DNA from: an uncultured bacterium
GTDB lineage: Bacteria > Patescibacteriota > Minisyncoccia > Phycocordibacterales > UBA9973
DNA length: 16,687 nt
Direction of reading: 5' to 3'
NCBI GenBank assembly: GCA_903862375.1
Contig: CAIOXR010000106.1
Coordinates: 1 to 16,687 of the forward strand
The notes below the pieces were generated by a model. That model saw only the letters and a list, made by a program, of their open reading frames with translations, had not been told where the DNA came from and ran no database searches. Below are positions 14,152 through 16,687 of the stretch, piece after piece. The position numbers and the translations under genes are program-made. Position 1 is the stretch's first letter, and each line of letters begins with the position of its first letter.

Positions 14152-14236
14152 ATAAGAAGATTCAGCCATATAGGTCATGAACCAAAATTCTTTAATTTGT
14201 AAGCGTGTCGGTCTATAAACCTACCGCTGACTCGTG

Positions 14237-14309
14237 GGTGCCTACTGGGATTTGAACCCAGACTGAGAGTTCCACAAACTCTAGTGCTAACCATTACACT
14301 ATAGGCACC
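14237..14309 (-). tRNA. tRNA-His (anticodon GTG) with encoded G-1
   Basis: The cloverleaf folds fully on the minus strand. The acceptor is GTGCCTA with TAGGCAC, the D stem GTGT/GCAC, the anticodon stem AGAGT/ACTCT around TTGTGGA (anticodon GTG), a 4-base variable loop, and the T arm CTGGG-TTCAAAT-CCCAG. G at 14309 is the extra G-1 and pairs with C73 at 14237, the identity element of bacterial tRNA-His. The next bases are CAC, so CCA is not encoded and must be added. Confidence 0.96.
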
Positions 14310-14327
14310 ATATAAACTAACTACTCA

Positions 14328-14336
14328 GTTATACCA
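14328..14336 (-). promoter_or_regulatory. Extended -10 promoter of tRNA-His
   Basis: TGG followed by TATAAC on the minus strand, an extended -10 (TGn) with five of six matches. No good -35 is seen. The predicted start is near 14321, about a dozen bases before the tRNA. Confidence 0.5.
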
Positions 14337-14337
14337 G

Positions 14338-14359
14338 AAAAAACCTAAAAAATCTAGGT
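14338..14359 (-). terminator. Weak intrinsic terminator after the large membrane protein
   Basis: Minus-strand 5-bp stem ACCTA/TAGGT with a 7-base loop, followed by six T. It begins 16 bases after the stop of the upstream gene and ends just before the tRNA promoter. The short stem makes it only probable. Confidence 0.45.
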
Positions 14360-14375
14360 AAAGTGGAAAAAATTA

Positions 14376-16687
14376 TTATTTACAAACTGGGCCTTTTATG
14401 ACTGTAGACAAAGTATTTATTGTTCCAGTACTATCTACACAATAATATAAAGGGCTAGCAATACTATTTACATCCAAAGAATTATGACTGACATTATTCA
14501 GTGGAACTGATAATGCCCAACTTGATGGGGTAGAATAGCAATACCCCGCTCCATTTGTAGCACTTAATATAGAAATCATAGAACTAGATATAGAACTGAC
14601 TGCATTGTCAGCCACTTTTTTGTGACCTTGTGGAGAAAAGAGTGATCCAGGATTTGGATTAGTACAACTTCCTGCAGGATTAGAGCGAATACCATATGAA
14701 CCAATTGCATTTTTTAATAAATTAACCTGAGGTTTGAACGTTGAAATACTATTTTTAATTTTTATATCCTTAATATTATTTATAAAAGTTTCAACATTTA
14801 TATTATTTGAAGGAATATTAATATTATTTTCAATATTTAAATCATAAAAAGTAGTTATCCAATCTAGCTTAACTTCATTTCCAGCAATTCCACTATCATT
14901 CAATCCTAGAACTCTCGATAGTGGTACATTTAAAACAAATTTAATTTGATATAAACTATCATTATTCTTATCTGCCCAAACCTCAAAAGAACTTATAGAC
15001 GAAGACCCAATAATTTCATCTAAATTTTTCTTTTGATCTGAATTTAATTGTGGAAAAAACAAATCAGTAATTCTTGATAATACTTTCTTTGTAGATGGTT
15101 TTGTAACCACCATTTCATAATGATAAGTATCTACTCCATGAATTAATTCATTGCTTAATGCTCTATATTCTAATGATCCTATAAACTCTCTAAATATAGA
15201 AAAAACTTCATTTTTCATTGAAGAAGACAAGCCGTGCGACAGAATATCGGTACTATCGATTCTTTTTATAATATTTTGTACGGGATTAGAAAATTCTCCT
15301 AATATTAAACCAAATTGATTTGGAGATAAACTAATATCTGATGGTTCTGGATAATTATTCTTAATCACTTGTTTAAGATCAGGAATAGATATATATATTT
15401 TAGATCCATCATATTTCCAATTACTAATTATATTATTTTTTAGAATAGAACTACTAACATCTACATTATAATCTAAATATTTTTTACTATTCAAACTATT
15501 TATTATACCTTTAATACCAATAGTTATTGAATCTTTTTCATTTGATTTTACAACCTCTCCACTAGAAAGACCAGTAGTTATATTTGAAAGAGAAGGTGAA
15601 ATAATTTTAATATTTGTATCTACTTTGTATGATTTCAATGATGAAATTACAGTTGGTGATTCTAATAATATTATTTTAGGATCCTTTTTTACAACTGACA
15701 AACTAAATTTAGACCAAGGGAATTTTATATATCCTTGAACAAAAGCAAAAATCATACCACATATAATACTTACGACAAATGCAATAATACCAAATTTAAG
15801 TAAATTATTTTTTTTCTTACTTGGAACAATAATATCATTTGTTTCTTCTTCATTATCGTTAATAACATTTTCATTTTTAGATAATAAAACATCTTGAGAA
15901 TAAGAAGATATCATTGCATTTTTAGGTGATACATCTACTATAAACTCAGATAGAGATGATGGTTTAACAGGTACATCTTTTTTCGTCCCATTTACTATAG
16001 AATCAATTTGAGCTTTCATATCAGAGTTCTCATTAATTAAGGGAACAGTGATTTCTGGAGTAAATATTTTTTCACTATTTTTTGGATCATTTTTAGGCAA
16101 ATTAAAAGGTGTTTTATTAATAGTTGGAATAAAAATATCTGTAATCTTATCTTTTTCTTTAGATAATTCTATATTGACGCTTGGCTCTATCTTTTCAGAT
16201 TCATTTTCTTGTATAGATGCTACTTTATTTAAATTTATTAAAACAGGATTTGAATTAGTAACCTTTTCTTCTGCAACTTCTATTTTATATGGCTCAATAT
16301 CTGTAGAATTTGATATTTCATAATCTTTTTTATTTATACCTATATCCACACTCTGACTTACATCAGAACTAATCACTTTATTTTTGTTTAAAATACTATC
16401 AATACTAACTTCTGTATTTATTACAGAAGTTGATATATCTGTTATTTTATTTTTTTCTGATTCAATTGTTTCTTTTACTTTATCCTTTATTTGTTCAACT
16501 CCATCTGTCGACTCTCTGTATTTATCAAAAATATTTTCTTTTTTTAAAAAAGGGTCTAAGTGCTTTTCTTCAATTTTGTTATTAATATTTGTAAAACCTT
16601 CTTCTATATCAGCAGAATGCCAACCAACTTTTGAAAGATTATAAACTATGGTATTTTTAGAAATATTTTTATTTAATTGTGATTTTA
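14376..16687 (-). CDS. Large single-pass membrane protein with pilin-like C-terminus, 5' end outside window
   Basis: At least 770 residues; the frame stays open to the window edge, so the GTG at 16376 is not taken as the start. Near the edge (16600-16670) it encodes VYNLSKVGWHSADIEEGF, a short helical motif like those before membrane domains of other CPR proteins. A long low-complexity cytoplasmic stretch rich in Ser, Asn, Lys and Glu follows. One membrane segment lies at about 15725-15800 (FGIIAFVVSIICGMIFAFVQ). The outer part (about 14820-15700) is beta-rich, with YHYEMVVTKPSTK and FEVWADKNNDSLYQIKFVL, reminiscent of LppX/LolA-like domains. The C-terminus (about 14376-14700) has CTNPNPGSLFSP, YCYSTPSSWALSVPL and YYCVDSTG, like the ends of CPR pilin-like proteins. 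It is probably a surface protein; its function is unknown. Confidence 0.8.
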   Translation of the reverse strand, partial: KSQLNKNISKNTIVYNLSKVGWHSADIEEGFTNINNKIEEKHLDPFLKKENIFDKYRESTDGVEQIKDKVKETIESEKNKITDISTSVINTEVSIDSILNKNKVISSDVSQSVDIGINKKDYEISNSTDIEPYKIEVAEEKVTNSNPVLINLNKVASIQENESEKIEPSVNIELSKEKDKITDIFIPTINKTPFNLPKNDPKNSEKIFTPEITVPLINENSDMKAQIDSIVNGTKKDVPVKPSSLSEFIVDVSPKNAMISSYSQDVLLSKNENVINDNEEETNDIIVPSKKKNNLLKFGIIAFVVSIICGMIFAFVQGYIKFPWSKFSLSVVKKDPKIILLESPTVISSLKSYKVDTNIKIISPSLSNITTGLSSGEVVKSNEKDSITIGIKGIINSLNSKKYLDYNVDVSSSILKNNIISNWKYDGSKIYISIPDLKQVIKNNYPEPSDISLSPNQFGLILGEFSNPVQNIIKRIDSTDILSHGLSSSMKNEVFSIFREFIGSLEYRALSNELIHGVDTYHYEMVVTKPSTKKVLSRITDLFFPQLNSDQKKNLDEIIGSSSISSFEVWADKNNDSLYQIKFVLNVPLSRVLGLNDSGIAGNEVKLDWITTFYDLNIENNINIPSNNINVETFINNIKDIKIKNSISTFKPQVNLLKNAIGSYGIRSNPAGSCTNPNPGSLFSPQGHKKVADNAVSSISSSMISILSATNGAGYCYSTPSSWALSVPLNNVSHNSLDVNSIASPLYYCVDSTGTINTLSTVIKGPVCK

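Noticed and set aside
14095..14178. Longer ArsR start at ATG 14178
   Set aside because: It would translate the promoter and the perfect operator, and would add a 28-residue extension atypical for the family.
14237..14309. tRNA-His as integration site of an island
   Set aside because: No duplicate of its 3' end was seen elsewhere in the window, and serine recombinases do not favour tRNA genes as tyrosine integrases do.
16374..16376. GTG 16376 as start of the large membrane protein
   Set aside because: The frame continues without a stop to the window edge and encodes a recognisable helical motif there.
1..16687. CRISPR array, rRNA genes or insertion sequences
   Set aside because: No regularly spaced repeats, rRNA signatures or transposase genes were seen.

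Overview
The window looks like a piece of a small-genome, AT-rich bacterium, most probably of the Candidate Phyla Radiation (Patescibacteria). This is inference. It rests on the strong AT bias, tightly packed short genes, AU-rich gene leaders that mostly lack a Shine-Dalgarno motif, a tRNA without an encoded CCA end, and a large membrane protein with a pilin-like C-terminus. All complete genes read well in the standard code, and the stops seen are TAA or TAG.

Left part (1-7747, minus strand): one type I restriction-modification operon, transcribed right to left. Its order is hsdM, a two-helix membrane protein with a zinc ribbon, hsdS, a second membrane-anchored protein of unknown function, hsdR, and the start of a YgjP-like (DUF45) metallopeptidase cut by the window edge. 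HsdM carries an N-terminal MerR/excisionase-type helix-turn-helix. A clear -35/-10 promoter fixes its start, and two 8-bp direct repeats spaced by one helical turn lie beside the -35. The two accessory membrane genes placed between M, S and R are the most unusual part of this region.

Middle (7748-9213, plus strand): a large serine recombinase, divergent from hsdM. It is the only gene here with a good Shine-Dalgarno motif, which suggests an independent origin. It may mobilise the restriction island, but no attachment-site pair could be proven.

Right-middle (9224-14130, minus strand): a stress and redox island of ten genes in at least three transcription units. From upstream to downstream they are: an ArsR repressor with a CxC metal site, a thioredoxin-fold protein and a DUF318/YraQ-type permease; then a second ArsR repressor with a different cysteine pattern, a glutaredoxin and an exported rhodanese; then an exported Met/Gly/His-tailed protein, an ECF sigma factor, a membrane protein that may be its anti-sigma factor, and a DUF2892 membrane protein. 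Both ArsR genes have perfect inverted repeats over their promoters. A terminator-like hairpin separates the exported protein from the sigma factor. Together they suggest sensing and handling of sulfane sulfur, thiol-reactive metal(loid)s or both. Rhodanese and DUF2892, fused in E. coli YgaP under the ArsR-type regulator YgaV, occur here as separate proteins in one cluster.

Right end (14237-16687, minus strand): a tRNA-His gene with an encoded G-1, then a large membrane protein whose N-terminus runs out of the window.
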